Shown here: piece after piece, positions 1 through 12,235 of the stretch | Layout: every line of letters begins with the position of its first letter | Position numbering within the stretch: the stretch's first letter is position 1 | Assembly (NCBI GenBank): GCA_028583405.1 | Contig: JAPTMU010000116.1 | Coordinates: forward strand, 533,882-597,881 | Direction of reading: 5' to 3' | Length of the DNA: 64,000 bases | From: Pogonophryne albipinna | Taxonomy: Eukaryota; Chordata; Actinopteri; Perciformes; Artedidraconidae | Position numbers and translations under genes: made by a program | Notes under the pieces: generated by a model | What the model saw: the letters and a program-made list of their open reading frames with translations, nothing else | The model's database searches: none | Told to the model about the DNA's origin: nothing

Positions 1-974
1 ACCAAAGTGTTGGCAGGTTATTATTCGCAGGCAGATTCTATAGATAATAGGTTACAAAAACATGCCAGAGCATTCAGATCCTTTTTAACACATACCTTTC
101 TATGGAGCCACAAAGCAGACGTTTATGAAACACCATGCTTTTATATCCAATCCCACTGTCCATATGTCCTGTATGCCAACCTAGACTGTCGCTGTTATAG
201 ACAGGAGCTCCGACTATGCCCTGCACACATAAGCCAATCAAAAGCAGTCTCCTATGCCCACGGACCTCTTGGTGTCCTGATCCTTGGTTTCTAAAGGAGA
301 TGCGGTGGGAATGGGTGTGTTAAAGGGTGCACACAAAAAGAGAGAGAGAGAGAGAGAGAGCAAGGGAGGGTCATGTTTCAGTCCTCAGCTGTGTCTTCCT
401 CTCACCCCTCCACCCTGACACGCCACGGATGCATGCTATTATCATTGAACTCCAAACTATTATTAGATGCCATTTCAGTCCATCTGAAGTTTTCCTCACA
501 TGCACTCCCAGCTTCCTTCAGCACACACAGCTGTCAGTCTTTGAGACAGGAGACAAAGGACTTATCCAATCACACAGAATTAAGCCGAGACATGCAAGGC
601 GTCACGGGCGTCAATAGGTGGCTCCCATCCAAAGCAGGGTGACAATATTTGTGAGTGTCATGCATCGATATCACTTTTCAGAACTGCACAACTCCTGACT
701 GGCTATCAATACTCTAGGAATGAAAAGACTGACAAGGACAAAGGTGGGAATGCCTTTTAACATTGTGGACGTGTTAACAAAGCCCATTACCGATTTATCT
801 GGCGCCAAGCACGACTGATTGTTCTCTCAATCGAGAGGGGTAACTCTCTCCACTGCTCTCTCACTGTCTGCCATATATTACAAAAAAAGTGATGTGTGTG
901 GACAGGCGCGTGTGTTTGTTAAATACTTTACAGAAGTGTATGGGACAATACAAGCATACATCTATCTATCTTAC
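1..974 (-). other. Intron or 3' flank of the left-edge gene
   Basis: No exon is recognisable here. The stretch lies downstream, in minus-strand sense, of the splice donor at 970-974 and is probably intron of the left-edge gene. It holds a short GA microsatellite at about 340-362. Small ORFs here lack codon bias or a family resemblance. Confidence 0.5.
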
Positions 975-2768
975 CTCTTCAATCATCAGCTCTCCAGGTT
1001 TATTTTGTCCCGCCAAATCTGTATCCTCTGTTATATTCAGTACGACCGGATCTTCTTCACTGCTGATAAAAGTGTCCTCAAATCCAAAGTGAGAAAGGTC
1101 CAGATAAGCAGAATTGGATCCAACGATCACATCTGAACTGTACCCTCCAGGAAAGGCCATGGTAGCACTGGATGATCCCATGGATGAGTGCTGGTTTGTG
1201 GGGCATGCAGAGAGCTCAGCCTGGCAGCTCTGGATCTCCTCCAGCTCCTTTTCATCTTGTGAGTTCGCTGTTGAATCACACAAGGATTCAACGCTCTGGG
1301 AGTCCTCTCTATCTCTGAGCTCAGGTCGTGCAGCTTCGCACAAAGAGAGTAAGCTCTGCCCAGAGAGGAAGGAGCTCTCTGGGATGTTTTGCCCCTCTAG
1401 GGGCTGATCCTGGATGCCCATGGTTGCCTGTACTCCTGGCTCTAGACCCTTTCCTTCTTTAAACGTCTCTGTCCTAATATGAGTATTCACCTCTGCTAGT
1501 GCCTGTGTTAGAGCATCAATCCCGGCCCCTATTTCTGTAAAAGCGGCAGTAAAGTCCTCTGGTGGAGCTGCGATGATCCCACTCCAGTCTGAGAGTGCAC
1601 TGGCCCAGCTGTCTATGGATGACCACCGCTCAACTGGTGGCCCCCAACCCCTGGTGTCATCGCTGGACCAGCCAATCCCCTCGCTCCCGTCAGAGTTGTA
1701 ACCTGACACTTGTGTCTCTCCTGGGGGAAAAGAAACGTCACTGGCGAGCTCTCCTTGAATCATATAAAGTCCCGTCTGGTCCCAAACATCCTTATCTTGT
1801 GTATCCTCACCTGTCAGATACTGGCATGCGTCCAGCCACAGCTCGATAGGGCTGTCGCTTCGCCTTGTTTGGTGGGTCGAATCAGAGACCTCTGCTTTTC
1901 CTCGCCTCCCATCATTTACCGACATCAAGCCTGCCTCACAGGCATCCACAGCAGGTGGTCTTGACTTTGAATGTTGGCTTACGTCTGACTCATAACCCAC
2001 CATAGCTCGTTCCTCAATCGAGCCGCTATGACATTGTGTCACCACGTTTTCTGAATCACACACAAGGTCACATGTACCGCAGTCAGGTTCTGCCTTTCCT
2101 CCCTCTGTGTCTGAAAATGTCCTTTGTCCTTTGTCTTCAGGACTTTTAATCTCCTGCGGATCTACATCAGGGGTCAGGAGGAACTCTTGTGTGTCACTTT
2201 CAAAGATGTAAAGGTCTGACACAGGTGGTATAGCTGTATCACTCTCTAAACGATCTGACTCATGTGATAACGACTTTAATAGAAAAGTGGCTCGACAGTG
2301 TTCAGAGCTGGAAAGAGGCTCAGTGTCAGATGTCTCCGTCAAACTTTCAGAAGTAGAAGATATGGCCCCAAAAAGCTGAGGTGTACCATTGTCTTGTATT
2401 AATGAAAAGGACAGGGCTGGTTCTTTTGAAAAGTGAAACTCTGAAAAAGATTCAGAGAGGGGGGAAATCAAATCATGAGAGAAGTGAGGTAATATTGGTA
2501 ATACAGGTTCTGATGAACCCAAATAGCTACACACTCTGAAATCATCATCCTTTGGTGAAGAATCAGAGCAAAATGGTAAACACTCGGACATATCAAAGCT
2601 GGATGATGGGGGCTTCAAGCAGTCTGAGTTGGGCGTTTTCTCCTGATTGAGACATTTGGAAGTGTTTAATAAAGCCTCAGTTGATTTGACTTTAGGGTCT
2701 GAGATATCTAACTCGACCTCTGCCCCTGCTTTTTCTGCGGACAGCATGTTTTCGATAAGACTGTGCAT
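975..2768 (-). CDS. Large first coding exon of an unidentified acidic, disordered protein (akap13 is one candidate)
   Basis: An open frame of about 598 codons begins at ATG 2768 and ends at a clean splice donor: GAAGAG at 975-980 followed by GTAAGA. The last two residues of the raw ORF (VR) are therefore intron. The protein is rich in Ser, Glu and Asp and looks disordered. A more conserved-looking block lies at about residues 300-420, including SPIELWLDACQYLTGEDT, VERWSSIDSWASALSDW and IGAGIDALTQALAEVNTHI; the last could form an amphipathic helix, such as an anchoring or coiled-coil segment. I do not recognise the protein with certainty. The nearby znf592 has human neighbours on 15q25 that include ALPK3, PDE8A and AKAP13, so akap13 is worth testing, but that is inference from synteny. 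Further exons should lie left of the window. Confidence 0.7.
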
Positions 2769-2990
2769 AAGAGAAGGAGCAATTCAATTCTCAGTTAGAC
2801 AGTCTGTAAGAGCTGGAAGTGAACATGTTTTCTCATCTCTGCAATGGAGTGACAGGTCCATCTTGTGCTGCTAGATTCCAGCTTCCAACTTCAGGCTAAG
2901 CCGTGGGACAAATAGCAGGAAGCGTGTTTCTGCTTGGCGTTTCTTGAGACATTTCCTCCCCTGGGTCCAACTGTATTTATTTAGTACCTG
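2769..2990 (-). promoter_or_regulatory. 5' untranslated part of the same exon with an in-frame upstream ORF
   Basis: In minus-strand sense an acceptor-like TTTGCAG ends at 2991, so the exon probably starts near 2990. A 25-codon upstream ORF starts at ATG 2861 (MDLSLHCRDEK...) and stops with TGA at 2784-2786. That TGA is only five codons before, and in the same frame as, the main ATG at 2768. A second short uORF (MSQETPSR...) lies further upstream in another frame. This arrangement could lower initiation at the main ATG, or mark an exon used only in some transcripts. Confidence 0.45.
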
Positions 2991-3059
2991 CAAAGTGAAG
3001 TCAGATAGTCAAATAATCTCTTATCTGAGGCACTTGAGTATAGTTACCTCCTTGATATG

Positions 3060-3480
3060 AAGCATAAGATAAGATAAGAGGTACTTTATTGATCCCAAAT
3101 CGGGAAATGTTTGCGTTGCAGCAGCATACAAAAACAACAAAGCAAAACAAGGCATATAAATAATACTAGGATTTAAACATCTCAAAATAGAATTAAAACA
3201 GCATTAAAAAGTAGAAATTATACAGTAGAGAGTGAAGATAAAAAATCTATAAACCCTCACAATAAAACACTCTTGAAGGGCTTTAGACACAATACAAAGC
3301 AGGCTATTATTCATTAAGAGTGTAGGGAATGGAATATTAAATTAAATATAAATATAAAATGTACAGTGTGTCCAGTTATCCAAAGAGAAGCTGGAGCAGA
3401 GTTCCCTTCCAGCCAGAGGTGATTTGTTATATATAGTTATTGGAAGTAAGGTCCACTATCTACCTCTATCTATTTATGTC
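3060..3480 (-). repeat. Fragment resembling a teleost non-LTR retrotransposon 3' region
   Basis: GATAAGATAAGA is followed by a pattern close to TACTTTATTGATCCCAAAT..GGGAAAT, which I recognise as a very common teleost repeat end with a simple-sequence tail. Read on the minus strand it is a 3' end with a TCTTATCTTATC tail. The rest of the fragment is AT-rich and non-coding. The family and the inner boundary are not certain. Confidence 0.5.
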
Positions 3481-6400
3481 TTTTTTTTAAATGGCATGTT
3501 GCATCTATTTTGGAGGCTTTTAAAGGGCCCTTGACATACCTTATCAACAGGAAACCTTCCTTGTTGTTACCCCGTAGCTGATAAAGATGTCCAGTGTGTG
3601 TTGTTGTGCTGTTACCAGACCCAGACTACATTCTTAAATGTATTATTGTCTTACACAACTAAGAGGTAGTAAAACATGTCAGGTTCTTCTGATTTAAGTA
3701 TTTACTAAACAACTACATTGATGCACACATTTTGCATTATACTCCTAACTTTAAAATGTCTTAAACGCATTTGAAGAAGTTTATTGTTAAGCAGTTTTCA
3801 AGTAAATCTAAAAATCAAAAAATATAGGTAACCAAAATGACATGCAACTGATGAGTAACACTGGGGTTGATTCTTAATGTTTCAGCTGGGTTTCATTACA
3901 TCTGCAATATTTAGAGACTTAATGTGACTGTAAAAGCACATCTGTGTCTAAAGGGCACCCATATTAGATTCACATTGCCCAACCTAATATACGTGCACAA
4001 GCCTGATGTGAAGTGTTGAAGGGGGAGGCTTCAAAACATGCACCCTGATATACAAGTTTGCAGGAGGGGAACCGATGACAAACGACACTGGAAAAATACC
4101 AGCACATATTCACCCATGACCTGCATTCGTCACATTCCTGCTGCAGTGAAGGACACCTAGAGCAGGTCTGAAGTGTTTACCAAGGAATACTGACCCTGAC
4201 TTGACAAACACCTTGGATAATCTGTAAACACATTTCACACAATGCCCAAGATGCAAAATGCATTAAAACATGTCTTAATAATAATGTTATGGATTGTTTT
4301 CCTTAAATGAAGCCAATCTGTGTGATATGCCATACACTGATTCCATATTTACCTTTTTAATTATCGTGTGCATATTAATGTCCCAATTCTCTAAGTGGTA
4401 TCATACTCTCAGAGGCACTTGAAAGGTTTTATATGAATCAGAAATAATTGTTGTTGGCTTGGTTGATTAATGCACTAGATAGGACTTGATCTATAACAAC
4501 ATCAAAAAACAATAAAGCTGTCAGCGCCTGGGTGACTGAGAGCAAGAACTTGTAATTCGATGTCAACTTGGCTCTCTGTGCCTAAATAGATCCGTCCTCA
4601 AGCACACAACACGCCCCAAGAGACCACTGCTTCTTTAAAACCTCTGTATGTGAACAACTTGATTGAAAGACTAGAGCTCGAGTAAATAAGAAACGCGGTT
4701 TTAGAAATCAGAAAACGAGAGACCTCATAATTCAAGACATTCTCAACACCGAGGGCTACAAATAAGCAGAAAAAAAACCAAATATTGTTGAGTAATTTCG
4801 ATTGTTAATCACTTTAGGGATTCAAATCTGATGCTTCACAAATTGTATGATATGTTTATAATGCAGCCAAGTCGAGTGTGTCAACCTGTCAGCAGTCAGA
4901 CAACGCAGTGGAATTGACAACATTTACCATTCCCAAAGGAAGGCCACAAACACATGTCTAACAAGTTACCTAACAGCTGACTCACACATGATGAAAAATA
5001 TAAATATTACTTAAGGTATTGTAACAGTTGAGAGCCTGTGAAGGGGTTTTTCAGCCATGCGTGTAGTACGTACCCTTGTAATAGCCGTGCGGTTGAGGAT
5101 TCAGACGTGTGTTGCAGGACTTCAGTATGAGTCCAGGCTTGAGCCGGTAGTCTCGGGGTGTGAGTCTATTTTTAAATGTTATCCCCCGCAAGTACGAAGT
5201 TAGATACCTGATATTGCGGACATGTGCCGATCTTGAACATTTAAAACTCAATATCTATTTTTGCAGTGTGTTTCAGTGTTGGCCGTCTTTACAGATAAAG
5301 ATGTTGACTTGTGGTCATTAAAGAAATGTAACTAAGGGAAGTTTTTGGCTCTTGCCAGAGAGAGAAATCATGAGGAACTTTAGGCAAGCACATTGGAGTA
5401 ATGTTTTGATGAAACGTCAGGCATAATAAGATATCTCATATGCAAGAGGGAAAACAAAAATTGAATGCTTATTCATTCCCGTCTGTCCTTATCAACTTAA
5501 CATATAGGAAAAAAAACAATCAAATAGAGACAACCTTTTGATAATCCATTTAAACACAAGGCAGTTTGTATTAGATATGCAGAATTTTTCAAAATCTAAG
5601 TAATTCAACTTATTTTGCTGACGTTACCTTATAGGCTACATTAGATTTTGTGAGGGAAACATTTAGCAGACTCTTATCAAATTACATTCAACGGGTGAAA
5701 AGAAGCAAAGAAGATGAAAAAATAAACAAACAACACAATGAACACAAGCTAATCCCTGATGATAAAGATGGCAGGTCAGTGTGCAATAAATTGAATGGTC
5801 CCCTGATTCTCATTTAGCTGGAAAATAATAATGATTTTCTTTTGTCTGTATTGAATTAAATGAAACTAGTGCTCTGTTAATTGCCAAGCTGTCATGTCTT
5901 TAAGCTAATCAGAAATCTAGATCAAAAAGATGGTTAGCTTAGCTTAGCATATAGCCTGGAAACAGGGAAACAGCTTGCTCGAAAGAGAAGGAAATCTGCC
6001 AAAATGTATTAGGACTGTAATAGTCTAAAAACAATTGTCTAATTTATCATCTTTATATGATAGAATGTAGCTTTTATTGTTTGTTTTCTTACCTTTGGAC
6101 AGAACCAGGCTAGCTGTTTCCACTTGTTCAGGTCTTGGCGGGTGTACAAGGTGGTTACAGAAGCTAGCTAGCTAACATGTTAGTTGTCAAAAAACAGTCC
6201 AGTAGGCTATTTAATGTAATGGCTTGCTTCAACCACTTTGTAACAAAAGTTAAATCCATTGACTAAACTCTGTGGGTTGATCACACTTTAGTTGATACGT
6301 TTTGAGTAAGCTTTTATATTTTTTATACATTTGTGGGGAATAATAGCTCTCAATGACCACCAACTGCTTTACTGCAGCTGTATATTGAACGAACTTTGAA

Positions 6401-7067
6401 AAAGTAGCAGGCTGTTCAAAAGCTTGGTTACACTTGAACATGTGGCATAATTATTGCCTACATTTGCATTCAACTTGGAACATTTACTTTTTGGAGAGTC
6501 TGTTTCATTTAATTGTGAGTAATTTTCTGAAGACATATTCATAACATGTTCTCACTTCAAGTAATTTCATCTCATGCTGTTATCCAGCTCTCACAACTGT
6601 CGGTGAATTATTCCTGCCACAGAGCTCCTACTGTCTTTGACTTTACACCTTGCATATCTCTAACTTCTTTTGTTTGGACATTCTTTTTTATTAGTTCCTA
6701 TAATGTTCCTGCAGGACCATTACACTTTTCTCTGGTCCACTTTCGATGTTTAATTAACAGAAAATTACATTTGAAATGACCACCTGTGGTTCTTGTGGTG
6801 ATTGCATTTAATAAGCAATAGAGAATATTATTGGACTATTGGTGCATGCTGTGTACACTTCAACATTTTTTGCTTAACAATTTTGAGTTGATCCTTCTGT
6901 ATTTCAAGATTAATTGTAATGTAGTAACTTTGTAGGTTTTCAGGAACAAATAAAAGTAGATTCATGTGAAAAAGCATTGAAATTAAGCTTTACTGATATT
7001 GTGTCACATAAACCGACTAGACATGATTTCAATTTAGTCACCAAGAAGCACTAAAATGTAGCATTTA

Positions 7068-7096
7068 GTGTGTGTGTGTGAGTGTGTGTGTGTGTT
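7068..7096. repeat. TG microsatellite
   Basis: Short run of TG dinucleotides interrupted once by AG. Confidence 0.8.
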
Positions 7097-7299
7097 GCTT
7101 CTCAGAAGAAATACATTTGGGGTCTATGCAAACACTTTATTGGTTAAGATGGCATATTAAAAGTTAGGCAAAAAGTGATAAATAAAGAGATTTATTGAAA
7201 AACACAATTGAACTTTCTGTATTCTGTGGCGAGGGGGTCAACAGTGTAAATCTTTAAAAACATGACATTACGGAAAATAAAGAATGTATATGAGCGCAA

Positions 7300-8039
7300 C
7301 AATAATAACAGCCATGCTCAGTATTTCCATAAGCTTACTTTATTTCTCCAAAACAGTATTGTTACAATTTTGAAAGCGTCTCAGACACGATACACCACCT
7401 TGAGCATGTTGTTGTGGGGCTTTGGAATGGGCATGGCCTCTTGTAGTCATGGTAACATAAGTGTCGTCTTACCAAAGCAAGATATACTTTTACACCATGT
7501 TGTTGCACAGTCTGCCTCGCCCTAGCGTCTACCCTCCTTCCCTAAACTCATTGGGACAGGACCAGGTGGGCAATAGTGCTGCACATGTAAGAAGTGTGCG
7601 TCACGACTACGTTTTGTTTGTTTGGGAGCGTGAGAGAGTCAGCTGAAGCTTGCTTTTCCAGAACTCATAAAGGCAGGAGCAAATAGTTGACATGAGATCA
7701 CTATATCAAAGAAATACCTAGCCATATTTTGATTTCATCTTACACCACTGGACACATGGTCTTGCCTACAATATGAAATTAAGCATGATTTTATTTGGAA
7801 CTTTGGATACTGAAACTGGAAATTAATTACAGATTAAACATTTGGAAATTGTGTTGTCTTTTTATCTGATATTTTGTACAAACTGTGAAGTCCACTGAGA
7901 CAAATGTAACATTTGTGATATTGGGCTATATAAATAAACATTGATTGATTGATTGATTGATCTCATATCGTGCTGATTTGACAACATTACTCAAGTGACA
8001 ATCTATATATGTGAGCTTGTATGTATTTGTATAAAATCT
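7300..8039 (-). repeat. Diverged copy of the region downstream of the NRF-6-like gene
   Basis: Blocks match the region 3' of the NRF-6-like gene at 15560-16460. AACAGCCATGCTCAGTATTTCC occurs at about 7308 and 15568. A later block beginning GAGATCACTATAT and ending with GTCTTGCCTA and a GAAACTG element occurs at about 7692-7820 and again at 15615-15740. With the exon copy at 8040-8144 this is a segmental duplication of the 3' end of that gene. A retrotransposon-like end, GGGCTATATAAATAAACATT with (GATT)n, lies at about 7922-7961. Confidence 0.65.
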
Positions 8040-8144
8040 TTATGTGCCTCTCCATTTTAAGAGGAGGAATGGCTTCTCAACCAGCATGGTAAACAAATAG
8101 CTGCACGCTATCGTGAGCACCAGGTGACCAAGGAACAGGTTCAG
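8040..8144 (-). pseudogene. Orphan copy of the last exon of the NRF-6-like acyltransferase gene
   Basis: Read on the minus strand this 105-nt block matches the terminal exon of the complete gene at 16463-16567, which is also exactly 105 nt. The peptide ends LFLGHLVLTIACSYLFTMLV and then EKPFLLLKWRGT-stop, against LFFGHLVLTLVFSYVFTLLV and EKPYLLLKWRGT in the full gene. A splice acceptor AG remains at 8145-8146, but the preceding sequence belongs to a different, repeat-like ORF, and no other NRF-6 exon is visible around it. It is a partial duplicate, either a relic or a captured exon. Frame and stop are intact and several changes are conservative, so some past selection is possible. Confidence 0.8.
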
Positions 8145-8146
8145 CT

Positions 8147-8953
8147 CTTCCACATACAGCAAGCACAAGGAAGATAGCTGTAGGACCTCATTTTGCTGGA
8201 CTACATGAGTTCCAATGTGTTTCAGGTACTGAAACAAATGCCTTTTCATGGGAGGCTGACATGAAAGCTTGGTTAGTATCCTTAGCTCCTGCTTTAAGAA
8301 TACTGCTGCGCTCGTAGTTGGTGAATGCTGTGCGGAAAGATTTAAAGCCCAACTGATGGTGTTTAGCCTCACAAGCAAAGAGGTCTTTGCCCTTAATTTG
8401 TCTTTGAAGTCGAACTACAGTAGACCCATTTTCTCAGCTCGTGATTCGGTTTGCTCCCATGCATTTTCTTTGTTCTTATAAGATGGGAAGTATTCAGGTC
8501 TCTCAGTTTTACGATGACCATCTTTGATCTCAACTTTGTCGCAAAAAATGCACTCTGGTGGGAAGATGGGTCTCGCAGAACCCCCTGAGGACAATTTACA
8601 TGGGGAGTGATTCCACTGTGAGGTTGATGGTTCTGGTTCTGGATTATCTTCCAGAAGATGAAGGTTAAAGCGCTGATAACAGTGGTTGAATACCCAACAC
8701 TTTCCAGGTCATCGGGGAGAGTTGTAGGGATCTGGTCACACACTGATTGCATACAATATGGGGACTTGTGTGATTGATGGAGACGTTGGTCCCGGATCTC
8801 ATGCAGCTGTTGTAGTTTTTCTATAGCTGTTCCTTTCATTTTAGTGAGGGGTGTAAACGGACCATGATCAGACATGGATGGCACATGAAGGATGCAGGCA
8901 CTTGGCAAGCATTTGTGGGCTGGACGATCTACACTTCGTTTTCTTTTGGGCAT
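8147..8953 (-). pseudogene. Decayed repeat-family ORF (zinc-knuckle-type teleost element protein)
   Basis: The minus strand encodes a broken protein. The first 186 codons are open from ATG 8953 (MPKRKRSVDRPAHK...), but the similarity-like reading switches frame: ECIFCDK then continues with a stop after MGLL, and a shifted frame goes on through KGKDLFACEAKHHQ and ends in a third frame at QLSSLCLLYVEEL. A CxxC motif and an E-A-K-x-H segment resemble an uncharacterised protein family common in teleost repeat elements; that resemblance is from memory and needs a search. The last readable frame runs without a stop into the NRF-6 exon copy at 8144. At least one nonsense change and two frameshifts make it a pseudogene. 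Confidence 0.55.
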
Positions 8954-9080
8954 GCTGCTTACTACGTCACTGACAGATAAATGAAATAGAAATCACCATT
9001 CAAGTTGAAGACACCCTGTTAAAAAATCAGAACTTTTGTAAATTATAACAGATGTTCTGAGAGCAGCCATCATGTTCCAC

Positions 9081-10122
9081 AGTTTAACCTATTTTTCAGG
9101 CCTCAGGCTCGAATGAATGAGTAATCTTCAGAACTAAAAGGGGCATATGAATAATATTTTTTATCAAAGCAATGATACACCTGTGAGTTGGATGTAGAAG
9201 AGTCAGAATCAATATAGAATTTGTTTATTTTAAAGTAAATTCAGATTGAACAGAGTACATTTTTTTTAATTATTGTGTCCGTCCAAAAAACATTACTTAT
9301 AGTGAAAACCACCCTTGAATTATGGGATAGTAGACTAAAAGCTTTAGGAATCCAAACTATAACATATAATAAGTATATCAAGATTCATGCAAAACAAGTG
9401 ACATGTGACCTTTTTAGAGAGGTTTAGCAAAAAATAAACCACCTTTGGGGTCATTTGGGTGGATTTGCCGTTTCTCTGGAACCCATTGGTCGATTTTGGT
9501 GATTGATACCTCTTTTTAACCCCTAGAGCCGATATAATCGAAGGGGAGGTTCCACATACACACACAAGTTACCATTGAGGAGTGAGAGTGACGCGCACGC
9601 AGTCGAAAGCTATGTTACGCTCTGAAAACTGAAACCTAGGCTCAAACTAGTAAATATGAAGATGGATTATCAGTAATCATTTCAAAGTGACACAGACACA
9701 TTGGATTAACCATTGGATTAACCTTCAGCAGCGTTTTTAGCGTTTTGATGCCATTGAACACAACTTTTGATCAGAATAACAGCAAAGGTAAGACTATTCG
9801 TGTGTTTGCTCCGTAAAGCTACGTTGTGTGATGTCTGGGTTTGTATCCCACCCGGCGAGTTCTGGTCGCTCAGTGATGATACTTATATTTCTGGAATCTG
9901 TGGAATCTCAGTTTGCTAGCTGATGTCTTGTTTGTGCAGATCCGATAAGTGGTGGAGTGTTTCTACCGTGAGTTCTGTGCTAAGTGCGTTAGCATTTTTC
10001 CGCTCAGGGCTAATTGAGAGGCTCAACGTTAGACTTGTGTTTGGTTTGGCTAAAAATGGTTCATATCGTCAGTTAGCTGAGTTTCTTCCCATTATGTGGA
10101 TATGACAAATTCATAGTTTGTT
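9081..10122. repeat. Tandem ~1.05-kb repeat, unit 1
   Basis: Starts near TTTTTCAGGCCTCAGGCTC and matches the following unit over its whole length. Shared blocks include TCAGATTGAACA, TAGTGAAAAC..ACCCTTG, GACACAGACACATTGGATTA and GTTAGCTGAGTTTCTTCCC near the end. No coding potential is evident. The family is unknown to me. Confidence 0.7.
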
Positions 10123-10965
10123 AACCTGTTAGACCCCAAGCCTGTTTTTCAGGTCTCAGGCTCAAAAATGACATTTCCAGAACAAATTACCATAACTACA
10201 CTTCTAAAAGGGGAAAATTAATAATCTTTTTTCTCAAAGTAATGATAAACCTGTGAGTTGGATGTAGAAAAGTCAGAATCAATATAAATGTTTTTTATTT
10301 TAAAGAAAATTCAGATTGAACATAGTAAAAAACTGTAAATTATAATGTCCGTCCAAAAATTATTTTGTACTTATAGTGAAAACTACCCTTGGATGATGGT
10401 ATGGTAGACTAAAAGCTTTAGGAATCCAAAGTACAACATATAATAAATACCCTGTATCAAGATTAATGCAAAACAAGTGACATTTGACCTTTTTAGAGAG
10501 GTTTAGCAAAAAAGGTTTGAGTGGAAATGGGCGTTTACCGCGTTTTTAACGTTTTTACCCATTGGTCGATTTTGGTGATTGACATCTCTTTTTAACCGTT
10601 AGAGCCAATATAATCGAAGGGGAATATCCACATACACACCAACGTTAACAAATAAAAGTGGGGGCTTCACGCATGCAGTTTTGGCCAGAGCGAACCTAGC
10701 TCACGCTCTGACATCTGAAAACGGAAAACTAGGTTTATTGCTTATGGATGATCAGAAATAATTTCAAAGGGACACAGACACATTGGATTAACCTATGGAT
10801 TAACCTTCACCAGCGTTTTTATCGTTTTAATGCCATTGAAGACCACTTTTGACCAGACAACGACAAAGGTAAGCCATTTTGCCATTTTAGCTACCTAGCG
10901 CCATGTGTTTTGATGTCTGTTTTTGTTTATAAAGTCGTGAGTTCTTATCATAGAGTGATGATGTA

Positions 10966-11994
10966 CAGTGGGGCAAAAAAGTATTTAGTCAGCCACCAAT
11001 TGTGCAAGTTCTCCCACTTAAAAAGATGAGAGAGGCCTGTAATTTTCATCCTAGGTACACTTCAACTATGAGAGACAGAATGGGGGGAAAGAATCCAGAA
11101 AATCACATTGTAGGATTTTTAATGAATTAATTGGTAAATTCCTCGGTAAAATAAGTATTTGGTCACCTACAAACAAACAAGATTTCTGGCTCTCACAGAC
11201 CTGTAACTTCTTCTTTAAGAGCCTCCTCTGTCCTCCACATGTTAACTGTATTAATGGCACTTGTTTGAACTCGTTATCAGTATAAAAGACACCTGTCCAC
11301 AACCTCAAACAGTCACACTCCAAACTCCACTATGGCCAAGACCAAAGAGCTGTCAAAGGACACCAGAAACAAAATTGTAGACTTGCACCAGGCTGGGAAG
11401 ACTGAATCTGCAATAGGTAAGCAGCTTGGTGTGAAGAAATCAACTGTGGGAGCAATTATTAGAAAATGGAAGACATACAAGACCACTGATAATCTCCCTC
11501 GATCTGGGGCTCCACGCAAGATCTCACCCCGTGGGGTCAAAATGATCACAAGAACGGTGAGCAAAAACCCCAGAAACACACGGGGGGACCTAGTCAATGA
11601 CCTGCAGAGAGCTGGGACCAAAGTAACAAAGGCTACCATCAGTAACACACTACGCCGCCAGGGACTCAAATCCTGCAGCGCCAGACGTGTCCCCCTGCTT
11701 AAGCCAGTACATGTCCAGGCCCGTCTGAAGTTTGCTAGAGAGCATTTAGATGATCCGGAAGAGGATTGGGAGAAATTGAGATGAACTTTTGTTATTGACC
11801 AAATACTTATTTTCCACCATAATTTGCAAATTAATTCATAAAAATCCTACAATGTGATTTCCTGGATTCTTTCCCCCCATTCTGTCTCTCATAGTTGAAG
11901 TGTACCTAGGATGAAAATTACAGGCCTCTCTCATCTTTTTAAGTGGGAGAACTTGCACAATTGGTGGCTGACTAAATACTTTTTTGCCCCACTG
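10966..11994 (+). mobile_element. Tc1/mariner element with an internal deletion
   Basis: Terminal inverted repeats of about 170 bp begin CAGTGGGGCAAAAAAGTA at 10966 and end with the complement at 11994. The element is bracketed by TA at 10964-10965 and 11995-11996, the standard Tc1/mariner target duplication. The interior encodes only the N-terminal DNA-binding half of a Tc1-like transposase and then passes straight into the 3' inverted repeat. The DDE catalytic domain is missing, so this is a non-autonomous derivative that would need an enzyme supplied elsewhere. Confidence 0.93.
11332..11784 (+). CDS. Truncated Tc1-like transposase, DNA-binding domain only
   Basis: A 150-codon frame starts [20 protein letters not shown]. 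It contains the first helix-turn-helix (about residues 5-50, with [19 protein letters not shown]), a basic linker with the RSGAPRKIS hook-like motif (residues 57-66), and the second helix-turn-helix (about 68-130), the usual bipartite paired-like domain of Tc1 transposases. After [15 protein letters not shown] it ends at a stop where intact enzymes continue into the first catalytic Asp region, so it is about 150 of the usual ~340 residues. No stop or frameshift lies within the retained part. It could still bind inverted repeats and act as a repressor, but that is inference. Confidence 0.9.
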   Translation: MAKTKELSKDTRNKIVDLHQAGKTESAIGKQLGVKKSTVGAIIRKWKTYKTTDNLPRSGAPRKISPRGVKMITRTVSKNPRNTRGDLVNDLQRAGTKVTKATISNTLRRQGLKSCSARRVPLLKPVHVQARLKFAREHLDDPEEDWEKLR

Positions 11995-12235
11995 TATGTA
12001 CCTATCGATTCTGTGTCTTCTCACGATGCTAATCGATGGGTTGGGTGTGCAGCTACGATAAGTAATAAGGGTGTTATTATGAGTGAGTTTCTGTGCAAAA
12101 CGCCGTTAGCATTTTCTCGCTCGTGGCTAATTCAAAGGCTGAGCGCTAGCTTTGTGGGTTTATTTAGCAAAAAAAAAAAAAAAGATCTGTTAGCTGAGTT
12201 TCTTCCCGTTAAATGGATATAAAACATTCATAGTT

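Larger units (their letters stand above)
2991..7299. other. Intergenic or intronic stretch
   Basis: I see no gene here. Contents are the retrotransposon-like fragment at 3060-3480, AT-rich unique sequence, and a TG microsatellite at 7068-7096. Short ORFs (for example 5051-5251, 6250-6441, 6546-6779) have no features of real genes. If the left-edge gene has an upstream exon, part of this is its first intron. Confidence 0.4.
10123..12235. repeat. Tandem ~1.05-kb repeat, unit 2, split by a Tc1 element
   Basis: Second copy of the preceding unit, starting GTTAGACCCCAAGCCTG and ending with GTTAGCTGAGTTTCTTCCC..ATGGATAT at about 12190-12225. Removing the Tc1 insertion (10966-11994 plus one TA) leaves about 1.08 kb, the same size as unit 1. 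The two units are diverged by point changes and small indels. Confidence 0.7.
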
